From Chitinimonas sp. BJB300 (lineage in GTDB: Bacteria; Pseudomonadota; Gammaproteobacteria; Burkholderiales; Chitinimonadaceae), in NCBI RefSeq assembly GCF_002735695.1, contig NZ_PDZH01000001.1, forward strand, positions 1 to 64,000: DNA of 64,000 nt. Direction: 5' to 3'. Each line of letters begins with the position of its first letter. The first letter of the stretch is position 1. The notes beneath the pieces were generated by a model. That model was not told where the DNA came from, searched no databases, and saw only the letters and a list, made by a program, of their open reading frames with translations. Positions 19,130-27,767 of this stretch are shown here, piece after piece. The translations under genes and the position numbers were made by a program.

Positions 19130-19708
19130 ATGAAAACCTTGATACGCCCAGCCCTTACGCTGTTTGTATTGTTGTCCGTCGTGACCGGCCTGATTTACCC
19201 GGCCTTAGTAACCGGATTAGCCAAGATGGCGTTCCCCTATCAGGCCGCTGGCAGCCTGATTACACAAGGTAAAGTAGTGGTTGGCAGTGAGCTGATAGGC
19301 CAGTCATTCAGTGGCTCAAGCTACTTCTGGAGCCGCCCTTCTGCCACCGGCCCGATGCCCAATAACGCCTCAGCATCCAGTGGCTCCAACCTTGGCCCAA
19401 CCAATTCGGCTTTGGTTGATGCCGTGAAAGACCGCGTAGCCACGCTACGCACAGCCCATCCGGACCAAACGGGGCCGATACCGGCTGACTTGGTGACGAC
19501 CTCAGCCTCCGGTCTTGATCCTCATATCTCACCCGCTGCGGCCTATTATCAAATCAACCGTATTGCCAAGGCACGTGGTGTGGAGCCGGAGAACGTGAAG
19601 CGTTTGGTTGACGCCTATACCGAGTATCCTAGCTGGCGCATTTTTGGAGACAGCACCGTCAACGTACTCAAGCTGAACCTTGCGCTTGATGCGGGAGGTA
19701 AGGTTTAA
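19130..19708 (+). CDS. kdpC: Potassium-transporting ATPase subunit C
   Basis: Single-span subunit of 192 residues with a mainly periplasmic domain. It starts MKTLIRPALTLFVLLSVVTG (anchor), then GSELIGQSFSG, YFWSRPSATG and the conserved SGSNLGPTN and ASGLDPHISPAAA motifs. The ATG at 19130 is chosen because AGAAGG ends nine bases before it; the in-frame ATG at 19121 directly abuts that site. Gaps to kdpB (84 bp) and kdpD (45 bp) fit one operon. Confidence 0.95.
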   Translation: MKTLIRPALTLFVLLSVVTGLIYPALVTGLAKMAFPYQAAGSLITQGKVVVGSELIGQSFSGSSYFWSRPSATGPMPNNASASSGSNLGPTNSALVDAVKDRVATLRTAHPDQTGPIPADLVTTSASGLDPHISPAAAYYQINRIAKARGVEPENVKRLVDAYTEYPSWRIFGDSTVNVLKLNLALDAGGKV

Positions 19709-19753
19709 ACGTAGTAGCCACCGCCCCGGCCACCCAAGACAATCCACTCCACC

Positions 19754-22438
19754 ATGAACTATCCACGCCCTGATCCCGACCGTCTGCTTGAAGCGCTACA
19801 GGAAGCGAATGCCGCAGCCCGGCGTGGCAAGCTCAAGCTATTTTTGGGTGCTTGCGCCGGGGTCGGCAAAACCTATGCGATGTTGCAGGCCGCCCGGCAA
19901 AAACAAAACGAGGGGGTGGATGTCCTGATCGGCATCGTGGAAACGCATGGTCGCGCCGATACGGCGGCCCTGCTGGTAGGCTTGACTACCCTGCCCTCGC
20001 GGCAAGTTGAATATCGCGGCCACCTGTTGGCCGAGTTCGACCTGGATGCAGCACTCAAGATCAAGCCAGCGCTGATCATCGTGGATGAGTTGGCGCATTC
20101 CAATGTCGCGGGCAGTCGCCATCAAAAGCGCTGGCAAGATGTAGAAGAATTGCTCGTGGCGGGTATCGATGTTTACACCGCCATGAATGTACAGCACTTG
20201 GAAAGCCTTAACGACATTGTTGCCGGCATTACCGGGGTGAAAGTAGCAGAAACGGTAGCCGATCACGTATTCGACAGTGCGACTGACGTGATCCTGGTGG
20301 ATTTACCACCGGATGAATTACTGGCACGACTGGCAGCCGGTAAGGTCTACCTGCCTGATGCGGCCCAACGGGCCTCGAAGCATTTCTTTCGTAAGGGCAA
20401 CCTGATCGCTTTGCGCGAATTGGCCTTACGGCGCACTGCAGACCGGGTCGACGCCCAGATGCGGGCATATCGGGCCGATCGCGCCATCGCCAATGTCTGG
20501 CAAGCACGGGAACGATTGTTGGTTTGTATTGGTGCCGGTCCCAGCAGCGATAAGCTGGTGCGTTCTGCCGCCCGGTTGGCAGCCAAGCTGCAAGCTGACT
20601 GGATTGTTGCCTACGTCGAAACACCAACGTTTCAGCGCGGTAGCAAGCAACAGCGAGGGCGGATTCTGGCAACACTCAAATTGGCCGAAGAGTTGGGAGC
20701 GGAAACCGCCACGCTGGCCGGTACCGATGCAGCCGCTACCCTGGCGGCTTATGCCCGTGGCCGTAATGTCGGCAAATTGGTAATCGGCCACCGCTGCCAA
20801 ACCGGCTGGCGGCGAAAGCTGCTGCCGGGCCTGGCCGATCAGTTGGCTGAGCGGGCAGCGGAGCTGGATCTGTACTTGGTTGGCCTGGACCCGGCAGTTG
20901 TCGTGCCGGCCGTTGCCGACCGAACACCGCCCAGAAAGATTTACTGGCGCGGTTATGCGGAGGCCGTGGCTATTGTGGCCGCGACTTCCGTGCTGGCCGG
21001 CGCTTTACTGTCCGTGTTTGACCTCGCTAACGTGGTGATGGTGTACTTGTTGGCGGTGGTCATGATCGCCTTGCGTTCGGGCCGCGGCCCTGGCGCGCTG
21101 GCAGCCTTTTTATCCGTAGCTAGCTTTGATTTTTTCTTTGTGCCGCCGCAATTGACCTTTACCGTCAATGACAGTCAATACCTGTTTACCTTTGCCATGA
21201 TGCTGGCGGTGGCCCTGATTATCGGCCAGTTGGCAGCCAAGCTACGCTTCGAGGCAAATGTGGCGCGCCGGCGCGAGCGCCGGGCAGACGAGCTGAGCGG
21301 GTTATCGCGTCAACTGTCGGGGGCTTTGACCACCGAGCAGATCATCGGTATTGCCGTGGATAGGATTAATGCTATTTTCCATGCTCGTAGCGCGGTGTTG
21401 TTGCCCGATAGCCAGGAGCGGGTGCGTGAAGCGCAGGGAGGCCCCGGGCTGGGTAGCCTAACCGATACTGACGCTGATGTGGCGCAGTGGGTCTACGACC
21501 ATCAGCAGCACGCCGGTCAGGGCAGCAATACACTGCCCTCCAGTCCAGCGCGTTATTTGCCGTTGAAAGCACCGATGCGTACCCGTGGTGTACTCGCCCT
21601 GCAGGTCAGTCAGTTGAGCCTGTTCGACGAACCCGAGGAAATGCGTCTGCTGGACACCTGCGCAGCGCAGATCGCACTGGCGCTGGAACGGGTGCACTTC
21701 GTGGAAGTTGCCCAGGACGCTTTGGTCAGCATGGAGGGCGAGCGCCTGCGCAATGGCTTGCTAACGACGGTGTCGCATGACTTGCGCACACCCTTGACCG
21801 CCTTGGTAGGCTTGGCCGATACCTTGGCGGGTAGCGAACTGAGTACGGAAGTACGGCACGAGCTGGCAGAAGCCATACGCGACAAGGCGCGTAGTACGGC
21901 GGAGCTAGTCGGCAAGTTGCTCGACATGGCGCGCCTGCAATCCGGCGCAGTCACACTACGGCGCGATTGGCAGTCGCTGGAAGAAGTATTGGGCTCGGCG
22001 CGTAGACAGCTTGATAGTGTACTGGCAAACCACACCGTGATCAGTCGCTTGCCTCCCGACTTACCACTCTGTGAGTTTGATCCGGTCTTGATCGAACGCG
22101 TCCTGGTAAATTTGCTGGAAAATGCTGCCAAGTACACCCCACCTGGCAGCGAGATCAGCATCCTGGCCGTCAGCCGTGGCGACCTGATGCGCATTACGGT
22201 GGACGACAATGGCCCTGGCTTGCCTGCCGGGCGTGAGGAAAAGCTATTCGGCAAATTCGAGCGTGGCGAGAGCGAATCTGCACTGCCCGGGGTAGGTCTG
22301 GGTCTGGCTATCAGCCGCGCCATCATCGAAGCGCATGGGGGCCGCATGTATGCCGAGAACCGATCAGAAGGCGGTGCGCGCTTTGTGTTCACTTTACCGC
22401 TGGGCACCCCGCCCAGCATGCCGGATACCAGCCTATGA
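19754..22438 (+). CDS. kdpD: Sensor histidine kinase KdpD
   Basis: Inner-membrane K+/turgor sensor of 894 residues, the same length as in E. coli. Order: N-terminal KdpD domain with Walker A GACAGVGKTYAM and LVDELAHSN; a Usp-like domain (about 250-370); four membrane helices (about 395-495); a GAF region; then the HisKA H-box VSHDLRTPLTAL (His675), N-box NLLENAAKYTP and G-boxes DDNGPGLP and GVGLGLAI. It phosphorylates KdpE. The stop overlaps kdpE by 4 bp. Confidence 0.97.
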   Translation: MNYPRPDPDRLLEALQEANAAARRGKLKLFLGACAGVGKTYAMLQAARQKQNEGVDVLIGIVETHGRADTAALLVGLTTLPSRQVEYRGHLLAEFDLDAALKIKPALIIVDELAHSNVAGSRHQKRWQDVEELLVAGIDVYTAMNVQHLESLNDIVAGITGVKVAETVADHVFDSATDVILVDLPPDELLARLAAGKVYLPDAAQRASKHFFRKGNLIALRELALRRTADRVDAQMRAYRADRAIANVWQARERLLVCIGAGPSSDKLVRSAARLAAKLQADWIVAYVETPTFQRGSKQQRGRILATLKLAEELGAETATLAGTDAAATLAAYARGRNVGKLVIGHRCQTGWRRKLLPGLADQLAERAAELDLYLVGLDPAVVVPAVADRTPPRKIYWRGYAEAVAIVAATSVLAGALLSVFDLANVVMVYLLAVVMIALRSGRGPGALAAFLSVASFDFFFVPPQLTFTVNDSQYLFTFAMMLAVALIIGQLAAKLRFEANVARRRERRADELSGLSRQLSGALTTEQIIGIAVDRINAIFHARSAVLLPDSQERVREAQGGPGLGSLTDTDADVAQWVYDHQQHAGQGSNTLPSSPARYLPLKAPMRTRGVLALQVSQLSLFDEPEEMRLLDTCAAQIALALERVHFVEVAQDALVSMEGERLRNGLLTTVSHDLRTPLTALVGLADTLAGSELSTEVRHELAEAIRDKARSTAELVGKLLDMARLQSGAVTLRRDWQSLEEVLGSARRQLDSVLANHTVISRLPPDLPLCEFDPVLIERVLVNLLENAAKYTPPGSEISILAVSRGDLMRITVDDNGPGLPAGREEKLFGKFERGESESALPGVGLGLAISRAIIEAHGGRMYAENRSEGGARFVFTLPLGTPPSMPDTSL

Positions 22439-23130
22439 GTACCCCCCGCCTGCTTGTCGTCGAGGACGACGCCCATATTCGCCGCTTTCTGCGTACCGCA
22501 CTGGAAGCCGCCGACTTCAACGTATTCGAAGCGGCCAATGTGGCGCGCGGTTTGATCGAGGCAGGCAGCCGGCAACCAGATCTGTTGATCGTGGACTTGG
22601 GTTTGCCGGACCGCGATGGCCGTGAGCTGATTGCCGAGCTGCGCAGCTGGTCGTCCGCGCCGGTTATCGTGCTATCTGCCCGCGATCGCGAGGAAGACAA
22701 AGTCGCTGCGCTGGATGCCGGTGCCGATGACTACTTGGTCAAGCCATTCGGGGTGCCGGAGCTGCTGGCGCGGGTGCGTGCCCAGCTGCGTCGCAGTAGC
22801 GTCAATATCGGTGGTGATATCTCGGCCGTGGTGCACTTTGGTGAGGTCAGCATCGACTTGGCGGCACGCATCGTGCAACGCAATGGGCAGCCTATTCATC
22901 TCACGCCCACCGAATACCGGCTGCTGGCGGCTTTAATCAAGGGGCATGGCCGGGTACTGACTCACCAACAGTTGCTGTTGGAAACCTGGGGGCCGGGCTA
23001 TGCCGAACGGGGCCACTACCTACGCATTTTCATGGGAAATTTGCGCCAGAAGCTGGAAGTCGACCCATCCCAGCCTCGGCATTTGCTGACTGAACTGGGC
23101 GTCGGGTACAGCTTGGCGGGCTTGACCTAA
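22435..23130 (+). CDS. kdpE: Response regulator KdpE (OmpR family)
   Basis: Activator of kdp transcription, 231 residues. The receiver domain has VVEDD near the start, the phosphorylated Asp in LLIVDLGLPDRDG (Asp54), the conserved Ser in VLSARD, and Lys in YLVKPFG. The C-terminal winged helix shows LTPTEYRLLAALIKGHGRVLT and the arm that ends YLRIFMGNLRQKLE. It overlaps kdpD by 4 bp. Predicted sites of action are the TTTAC repeats before kdp and before the next gene pair. Confidence 0.97.
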   Translation: MSTPRLLVVEDDAHIRRFLRTALEAADFNVFEAANVARGLIEAGSRQPDLLIVDLGLPDRDGRELIAELRSWSSAPVIVLSARDREEDKVAALDAGADDYLVKPFGVPELLARVRAQLRRSSVNIGGDISAVVHFGEVSIDLAARIVQRNGQPIHLTPTEYRLLAALIKGHGRVLTHQQLLLETWGPGYAERGHYLRIFMGNLRQKLEVDPSQPRHLLTELGVGYSLAGLT

Positions 23131-23475
23131 CCCACGTGCAAATCGGTTGTGGGTGTTTCGCATTTCGCGGGGCCTAACCTGTCGCGAACAGGTGCTTAGG
23201 CATTCGAGCGATTGATTTTATCCAGCGATATTGACCCGGGCGATGGCGCGGGCATTTTTTTGGGCTAGCGGACAATGCTTGCACAATCTTTATATAGCCG
23301 GGTCTTGTATTTACGCCGTTTTTACACCGCCTTGACTACGCTTTTGCTTGCAGCATCTGACAAGAGATCAGCGAAGTGCCCGATTCGCTGAGATAGGAGC
23401 CAGTGTCAGGTGCTACCCCGTACAAGCCCGGTGGCACGGGTTGACAAGCCCCGGTCAAGCCCAATTGGATAAACG
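23131..23475. other. Intergenic region after kdpE with hairpins
   Basis: 345 bp without a gene. A strong imperfect hairpin (GCCTAA-CCTGT / ACAGG-TGC-TTAGGC, 23172-23201) lacks a T run. A weaker stem (CCCG / CGGG) followed by seven T ends near 23261 and may be the kdp terminator. Then follow the TTTAC repeats listed separately and the leader of the EIIA-like gene, which has no strong Shine-Dalgarno. Confidence 0.4.
23310..23327 (+). promoter_or_regulatory. Candidate KdpE operator upstream of the EIIA/pseudokinase pair
   Basis: TTTACGC (23310-23316) and TTTACAC (23321-23327) sit 11 bp apart, the same half site and period as the repeats before kdp. The pair lies about 150 bp before the EIIA-like start. 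Regulator assignment is inference from this similarity. Confidence 0.45.
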
Positions 23476-23934
23476 ATGAATACGCTAACCCGAATGTGTC
23501 CCGTCGAAGACATCTTGCTCAATGCCAAGGTGCAAAACCGCCACCAACTATTCGAATATGCAGCCCAGCATCTGCAACAGCGTTATGGATTAACAGGTGA
23601 ACCCGTCGCCAAGCGACTAGCAGACAGGGAAAAATTGGGTTCTACCGGCTTGGGGAAAGGCGTCGCGATTCCACATGCCCGCATCCCCGGTCTGCAGGCC
23701 CCACTCGCGCTGTTTATCCGCCCGGAACATCCCATCGCCTTCGATGCCCCCGATGGCAAGCCGGTCGGGGAATTACTCCTGCTGCTGGTGCCAGAACACG
23801 CCAGTCAGGACCACCTGCAGCTCTTGGCGGATGCCGCCCGTCTCTTCTGTACCCGAACTTTCCGTGCAACCCTGCGTGCCGCGACGACACCGAGAGACGT
23901 GCATCGACTATTGCTTGAAAGCCAGCAATCATGA
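23476..23934 (+). CDS. PTS EIIA domain protein, EIIA-Ntr (PtsN)-like
   Basis: Phosphoryl-carrier-type protein of 152 residues. The active-site region GSTGLGKGVAIPHARI keeps the phosphorylatable His67, and the fold continues with HPIAFDAPDGKPVGELLLLLVPEHASQDHLQLLADAARLF, standard for fructose/mannitol-type EIIA and EIIA-Ntr (stated here in pieces: PIAFDAPDGKPV, LLLLVPEHASQDHL). No EIIB or EIIC is near, so a regulatory role is more likely than sugar uptake. In E. coli EIIA-Ntr binds KdpD and TrkA. It overlaps the next gene by 4 bp and sits just after kdpE, which makes a link to potassium control likely by context. Confidence 0.85.
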   Translation: MNTLTRMCPVEDILLNAKVQNRHQLFEYAAQHLQQRYGLTGEPVAKRLADREKLGSTGLGKGVAIPHARIPGLQAPLALFIRPEHPIAFDAPDGKPVGELLLLLVPEHASQDHLQLLADAARLFCTRTFRATLRAATTPRDVHRLLLESQQS

Positions 23935-24902
23935 GCCGGCAATCCCTGAACCACTTTACCGGCAAAGCTATACCCCAAGGACCAGCGCAGTCATCCATCC
24001 AGGCTTGCCAAGCAAGTCTATTAGCAAGCGCCTTACCGTTTGTACAAGCACTGCAACAGCAGACAGTTGTGATTGTTTATACCGGGTCAACCAACCACGA
24101 CATCAGTGCAAAGCAAGCCTTTGCCCAGCAAGTTGCGCTGCTGGCCATGACCGGCATGCGTCCAATCGTCGTACATGGTGGGGCACCGCAATTTCAGCCT
24201 TGCCAGGCTGGTGGCCGTGCGCCAGTGCCAGAATGGGTGGCGATGCGTGTCGCGCGTGCCGGTTTAGCCGATCTCAATCTGGACCTGGTCCACTTGATTA
24301 GTCAGTACGGTCCAAAAGCGATGGGCGTCACCGGGCAAGATGGCCATTGCCTGTTGGCAGCCTCGCATGCTGAAAATGGCGCCATCAGCCCAATCGCCAA
24401 GCTGGACACGGGTTTGTTCACCTTATTACAGAACGACGGCATGGTACCGGTCGTGATGCCGATGGCGCCCGATGCAGATGGTGAAGACCGGCTGCTGTCT
24501 CCCGAGCGGTTGGGCGCGTTGCTGGCGCAGCAACTACAGGCATCTACCCTGGTATTGATGGGCGATGGTACAAGCTTGCTGGAACTGACTGGCCAAGAAC
24601 CTCTGAACAGTGAGGCTGAGCTGGCGCATTGGCTGGCAATGCACCCGACAGGTGTAGCAGCGCATTTGGCAAGCGCGGCACTCGATGCGCTTGGCCATGG
24701 GGTGCAATCCGTGCATTTTGTTGACGCCTGTGAGCCCCATGCCCTGATAACCGCATTATTGACCGAGGAAGGCTGCGGCCTGATTCTGTGTCGACGCAAC
24801 AATGCCCAGTTGATGAAGGACAGCACACGCTACTTCCATGATTGTGACAGTGTGCTACGGCCTGACTTTCACGCTGAACGTAAGCGGGTGGTGCGCTTTT
24901 AG
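23931..24902 (+). CDS. Amino-acid-kinase-fold protein related to N-acetylglutamate kinase, probably inactive
   Basis: Protein of 323 residues that follows the ArgB fold: GMRPIVVHGGAPQ (residues 75-87), YGPKAMGVTGQDG (126-138), MVPVVMPMAPDADG, and GVQSVHFVDACEPHALITAL (257-276). Key residues differ from ArgB. The phosphate-binding K-Y-GG is V-Y-TG (V49), the second catalytic Lys is replaced in TGVAAHLASA (His245), and the N-x-D segment reads LLSPERLG. Hence kinase activity is doubtful. It overlaps the EIIA-like gene by 4 bp and has a charged C-terminal extension (about 290-323). A binding or regulatory role is inferred; a divergent ArgB or ArgA-like domain is the alternative. Confidence 0.7.
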   Translation: MSRQSLNHFTGKAIPQGPAQSSIQACQASLLASALPFVQALQQQTVVIVYTGSTNHDISAKQAFAQQVALLAMTGMRPIVVHGGAPQFQPCQAGGRAPVPEWVAMRVARAGLADLNLDLVHLISQYGPKAMGVTGQDGHCLLAASHAENGAISPIAKLDTGLFTLLQNDGMVPVVMPMAPDADGEDRLLSPERLGALLAQQLQASTLVLMGDGTSLLELTGQEPLNSEAELAHWLAMHPTGVAAHLASAALDALGHGVQSVHFVDACEPHALITALLTEEGCGLILCRRNNAQLMKDSTRYFHDCDSVLRPDFHAERKRVVRF

Positions 24903-24920
24903 CGGCCAACCCACAAAATA

Positions 24921-24970
24921 GAAAAGTCGCATGCTTGGTGATTGGCGCTGAAAGTGGCTGCGACTTTTCT
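24921..24970 (+). terminator. Possible terminator hairpin after the ArgB-like gene
   Basis: GAAAAGTCGCA (24921-24931) and TGCGACTTTTC (24959-24969) form a perfect 11-bp stem with a 27-base loop and A/T at its foot. Such a long loop is unusual for a terminator, so the call is tentative. Confidence 0.4.
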
Positions 24971-25022
24971 AAGTCGATGTCCGTAACCTTTAAATCCGGT
25001 GTCTGCGAGGCTGTGTTACTCG

Positions 25023-25161
25023 TTAAGCTTTCCCAATTGAAACAGCGTTACTGATAGCACGGTAAAGGGTGGCGTGATGACTGTTGAGGATGCGAGCGGC
25101 TTTTCGTACAGAAGTACCTTCCGCAATAAGCCGCTGGGCTAATACAACCTGTTCCGCACTG
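25023..25161 (-). pseudogene. C-terminal tail of a serine recombinase (resolvase/invertase)
   Basis: Minus-strand frame ending at 25023 reads SAEQVVLAQRLIAEGTSVRK then AARILNSHHATLYRAI and a short tail. This is the Hin-like helix-turn-helix that ends Tn3-family resolvases and DNA invertases. The catalytic domain is absent: the frame is cut at 25161/25162 exactly where the IS inverted repeat begins, so insertion of the IS separated or deleted the rest. Confidence 0.6.
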
Positions 25162-26033
25162 AGAGCGTGTTTTAAAAGTTATTTTTCCAATCTGTTGAGC
25201 ATCAAATTGATCATGGCGATATGAATGAATGTTTCGCTGGATAGGGTGAGGCATTCGTAGTCCTTGGAAAGTCGGCGATATCGATAAAGCCAAGCGAAGG
25301 TGCGTTCCACGACCCATCTGCGAGGCAAAAGCACGAAGTCCTTGGCATGGTCTGGGCGCAGGACGACATCGAAAACGAAGCGAAAGCGCTGAGCGACCCA
25401 TTCCAGCAATGCTCCTCGATAGCCACTATCGACCCAGACACGGCGCAGCTGTTTGCAACTCCCCGTCAATGTTTGCAACAACCACTTTGCACCATTACGA
25501 TCCTGTACGCAGACCGACGTCACCAGCACCGCCATGATCAGTCCCATGGTGTCGACCAAGATGTGACGTTTGCGTCCTTGAATTTTCTTGCCAGCGTCGT
25601 ATCCTTTGACGCCTGCCGAGGCGCTGGTTTTTACGCTCTGGCTGTCGATACACCCCGCTGTAGGATGCTTGTGACGCCCGGCCCGACGCCGCACTTGCGC
25701 GCGCAAAGTGTCGTGAATCCGTTGCCAGACGCCAGCTCGACTCCAAGCGCGAAATTAGCCATACGCGGTTTGTTAAGCGGGAAAGCCGTCATGCGGCAAT
25801 AGGCGCCAGGCACAACCGGATCGTGTGATATACAAGTGCGCATTCACCACCTGCCGCAGATTCACTTGCCGCGGCCGGCCGCCTTTTTTAGCTTCTGGCA
25901 GCAAGGGTTCAATCCGTTCCCAGCTCTTGTCGCTTAAATCGGTCGGGTACTGCCGCTTTCTCCTGCCGCTACTTTTTTAGCCATGTCAAAACCCAATACA
26001 TGGGAACGGTTTGAGACTTTTAAAACACGCTCT
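25162..26033 (-). mobile_element. IS5-family (IS427-like) insertion sequence, degenerate
   Basis: An 872-bp element bounded by perfect 18-bp inverted repeats: AGAGCGTGTTTTAAAAGT at 25162-25179 and its reverse complement at 26016-26033. It contains one transposase gene on the minus strand, now inactive. Flanks show no unambiguous target duplication. The left end cuts a serine-recombinase gene and the right end lies 63 bp before a rhodanese gene. A 39-bp piece of the same element end is found at 43731-43769. Confidence 0.85.
25179..25983 (-). pseudogene. Transposase of the IS5-family element (frameshift plus two stops)
   Basis: The reconstructed protein begins MAKKVAAGE, shifts frame after nine codons, and continues [20 protein letters not shown] and [16 protein letters not shown]. 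It then meets TAA twice (at FPA-stop-QTAYG-stop-FRAW, where relatives have Tyr). The second half is intact: [15 protein letters not shown] and [12 protein letters not shown], then VWVDSGYRG and the DDE Glu region [18 protein letters not shown]. One frameshift and two in-frame stops in the N-terminal third make full-length transposase impossible without recoding. Older, inactivated copy. Confidence 0.85.
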
Positions 26034-26096
26034 AAGAACATGTTCCATGTCTCGTGAACCAGGGTGAGACAAGGCGAAAACAACCGAGGAAATCCA

Positions 26097-26945
26097 ATGT
26101 CTCCCTTGATTCAGGTCAGCGAACTGGCAAATCAGCTTGGTCAAACCGATTTGGTCCTTGTCGATTGCCGCCATGACCTGACCCAACCTGAAGCAGGTCG
26201 GCTAGCGTATGAGCAGGGACATTTGCCCGGGGCTGTATTTGCGCATCTGGACCACGACCTGTCCGGCCCCAAAACTGGCCGCAATGGTCGCCACCCCTTG
26301 CCCGACCCAGCACAACTGGAAAGAAAACTGGCTGCGTTGGGCATAGGCACCGGTAGCCATATCGTTGCTTACGATGCACACGGTGGCATATTTTCAGCAC
26401 GGCTCTGGTGGCTATTAAAGTGGGTTGGCTTTCAGGCAGTGCAAGTGCTGGACGGTGGTGTAAATGCATGGCTTGCAGCAGGTGGACAACTCGACACCAT
26501 GTCACCCAGCATCACCATTGGAGCCTTGGAAGCTCAACCCAATTACGCCAAGGTAGTAGACGCCGAAACAGTGCTGGATAATCTCGATAGGCAGGAATTC
26601 ATGGTGATCGATGCCCGAGCACCCGGCCGGTTTGCTGGCGAAGGTGAGACGATGGACCCGGTCGCCGGCCATATCCCGGGGGCCATGAATCGTTTCTTTC
26701 AGCTTAATCTGCAAGCCGATGGACGTTTCAAACCAGCCGAGATGCTACGCAACGAGTGGAAAACCTTTCTGGATGGGCGGGATGCACACGATACCGTGCA
26801 GCAATGCGGTTCTGGCGTAACGGCTTGCCATAATCTGCTGGCGCTGGAAATAGCAGGTTTACCGGGTAGCCGGCTGTATCCGGGATCGTGGAGCGAATGG
26901 TGTGCAGATCCCAGCAGGCCGGTTGCGCGCGGCGCTGCCGACTGA
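26097..26945 (+). CDS. Sulfurtransferase, tandem-rhodanese (thiosulfate / 3-mercaptopyruvate type)
   Basis: Cytoplasmic protein of 282 residues with two rhodanese domains. The first (about 1-130, with LVDCRHDLTQPEAGR and YEQGHLPGAVFAHLD) is inactive-type; the second carries VIDARAPGRFAGE and the catalytic loop QQCGSGVTACHNLLAL with the active Cys. CGSGVTA is the mercaptopyruvate-sulfurtransferase form of the loop (thiosulfate rhodaneses have CRKGVT/A), so a SseA-like enzyme transferring sulfur to cyanide or thiols is likely. The ATG at 26097 has GAGGA six bases upstream. It is preceded directly by the IS5 element. Confidence 0.9.
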   Translation: MSPLIQVSELANQLGQTDLVLVDCRHDLTQPEAGRLAYEQGHLPGAVFAHLDHDLSGPKTGRNGRHPLPDPAQLERKLAALGIGTGSHIVAYDAHGGIFSARLWWLLKWVGFQAVQVLDGGVNAWLAAGGQLDTMSPSITIGALEAQPNYAKVVDAETVLDNLDRQEFMVIDARAPGRFAGEGETMDPVAGHIPGAMNRFFQLNLQADGRFKPAEMLRNEWKTFLDGRDAHDTVQQCGSGVTACHNLLALEIAGLPGSRLYPGSWSEWCADPSRPVARGAAD

Positions 26946-27065
26946 CTACGCCCACAGCAACCAGCAAGAAAACAGCTCGGCATCCAGAATAGGGCTTGCG
27001 CCATATCAAGGATGCCGAACTGCATTTACCGCCAACTGAACCTACCGGTATACGCCAATTGCGTA

Positions 27066-27767
27066 TTACAGGTACTTCTTAGTCATCTTCTCAAGCGTGC
27101 CGTCCTTAGTCATAGCCGACAGCGCATCATTTAGCTGCTTGATGGTGGCATCAGCCACACCTTTGCCGCAGGCCAAATACATCTGCGCTTCCTTGAAGGT
27201 CAGGATCACCTTGATGCCGGTGATCTTCTTTTCCTTGACCAAGGTGCCGCCCACAGCCTCACTGGTTGCCCAGTAATCAATGCGGCCGGCAACAAGTTTT
27301 TCTGGGTTTTGCGCGTCATTGGTGGTCTCTTCGACCTTGTAGCCACCATCCTTGAGGAAGTTGGCGATCGCATCGCCACGGTAGCCACCAATCTTGGCGG
27401 CCTTCACGTCTTCGATCTTGGCAACCGGCTTGGCATCGGCCTTGGCGTACAACACCCACTTATTCGCCACCAACGGGCCTACCCATTTGAACAGGGCTTC
27501 ACGTGGCGGCGTACGTGTGGTGGAGTACACGCAGGTGTTCGCCTCTTTTTGGGCCATATCGTAGGCCCGCTCCCAAGGCAGCATCGAAATCTTGATGGTC
27601 ACACCTGCGCGTTTGGCCATCTCCTCCACCGCCTCGGTAGCGACACCGGAAACCTTGCCGGATACGGTCATATTGAATGGTGGCGACTCCTCCGTCGTAA
27701 ACGTCAGGGTGTCTGCTGCAAAGGCCGGTGCAACGGCGAGGGCACAAGCTAGGGCAAGCACTTTCAT
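27066..27767 (-). CDS. Periplasmic substrate-binding protein (ABC transporter family 3)
   Basis: Exported protein of 233 residues with a Sec signal peptide (MKVLALACALAVAPAFA) followed by DTLTFTTEESPPFNM, the usual first strand of family-3 solute-binding proteins for amino acids and related polar compounds. Further segments GVTIKISMLPWERAYDMAQ and IGGYRGDAIANFLKDGGY fit the two-lobed fold. The ATG at 27767 is preferred to that at 27782 because GAGGAG lies seven bases before it. No permease or ATPase gene is adjacent, so it is an orphan binding protein; the ligand is unknown. Confidence 0.88.
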   Translation of the reverse strand: MKVLALACALAVAPAFAADTLTFTTEESPPFNMTVSGKVSGVATEAVEEMAKRAGVTIKISMLPWERAYDMAQKEANTCVYSTTRTPPREALFKWVGPLVANKWVLYAKADAKPVAKIEDVKAAKIGGYRGDAIANFLKDGGYKVEETTNDAQNPEKLVAGRIDYWATSEAVGGTLVKEKKITGIKVILTFKEAQMYLACGKGVADATIKQLNDALSAMTKDGTLEKMTKKYL

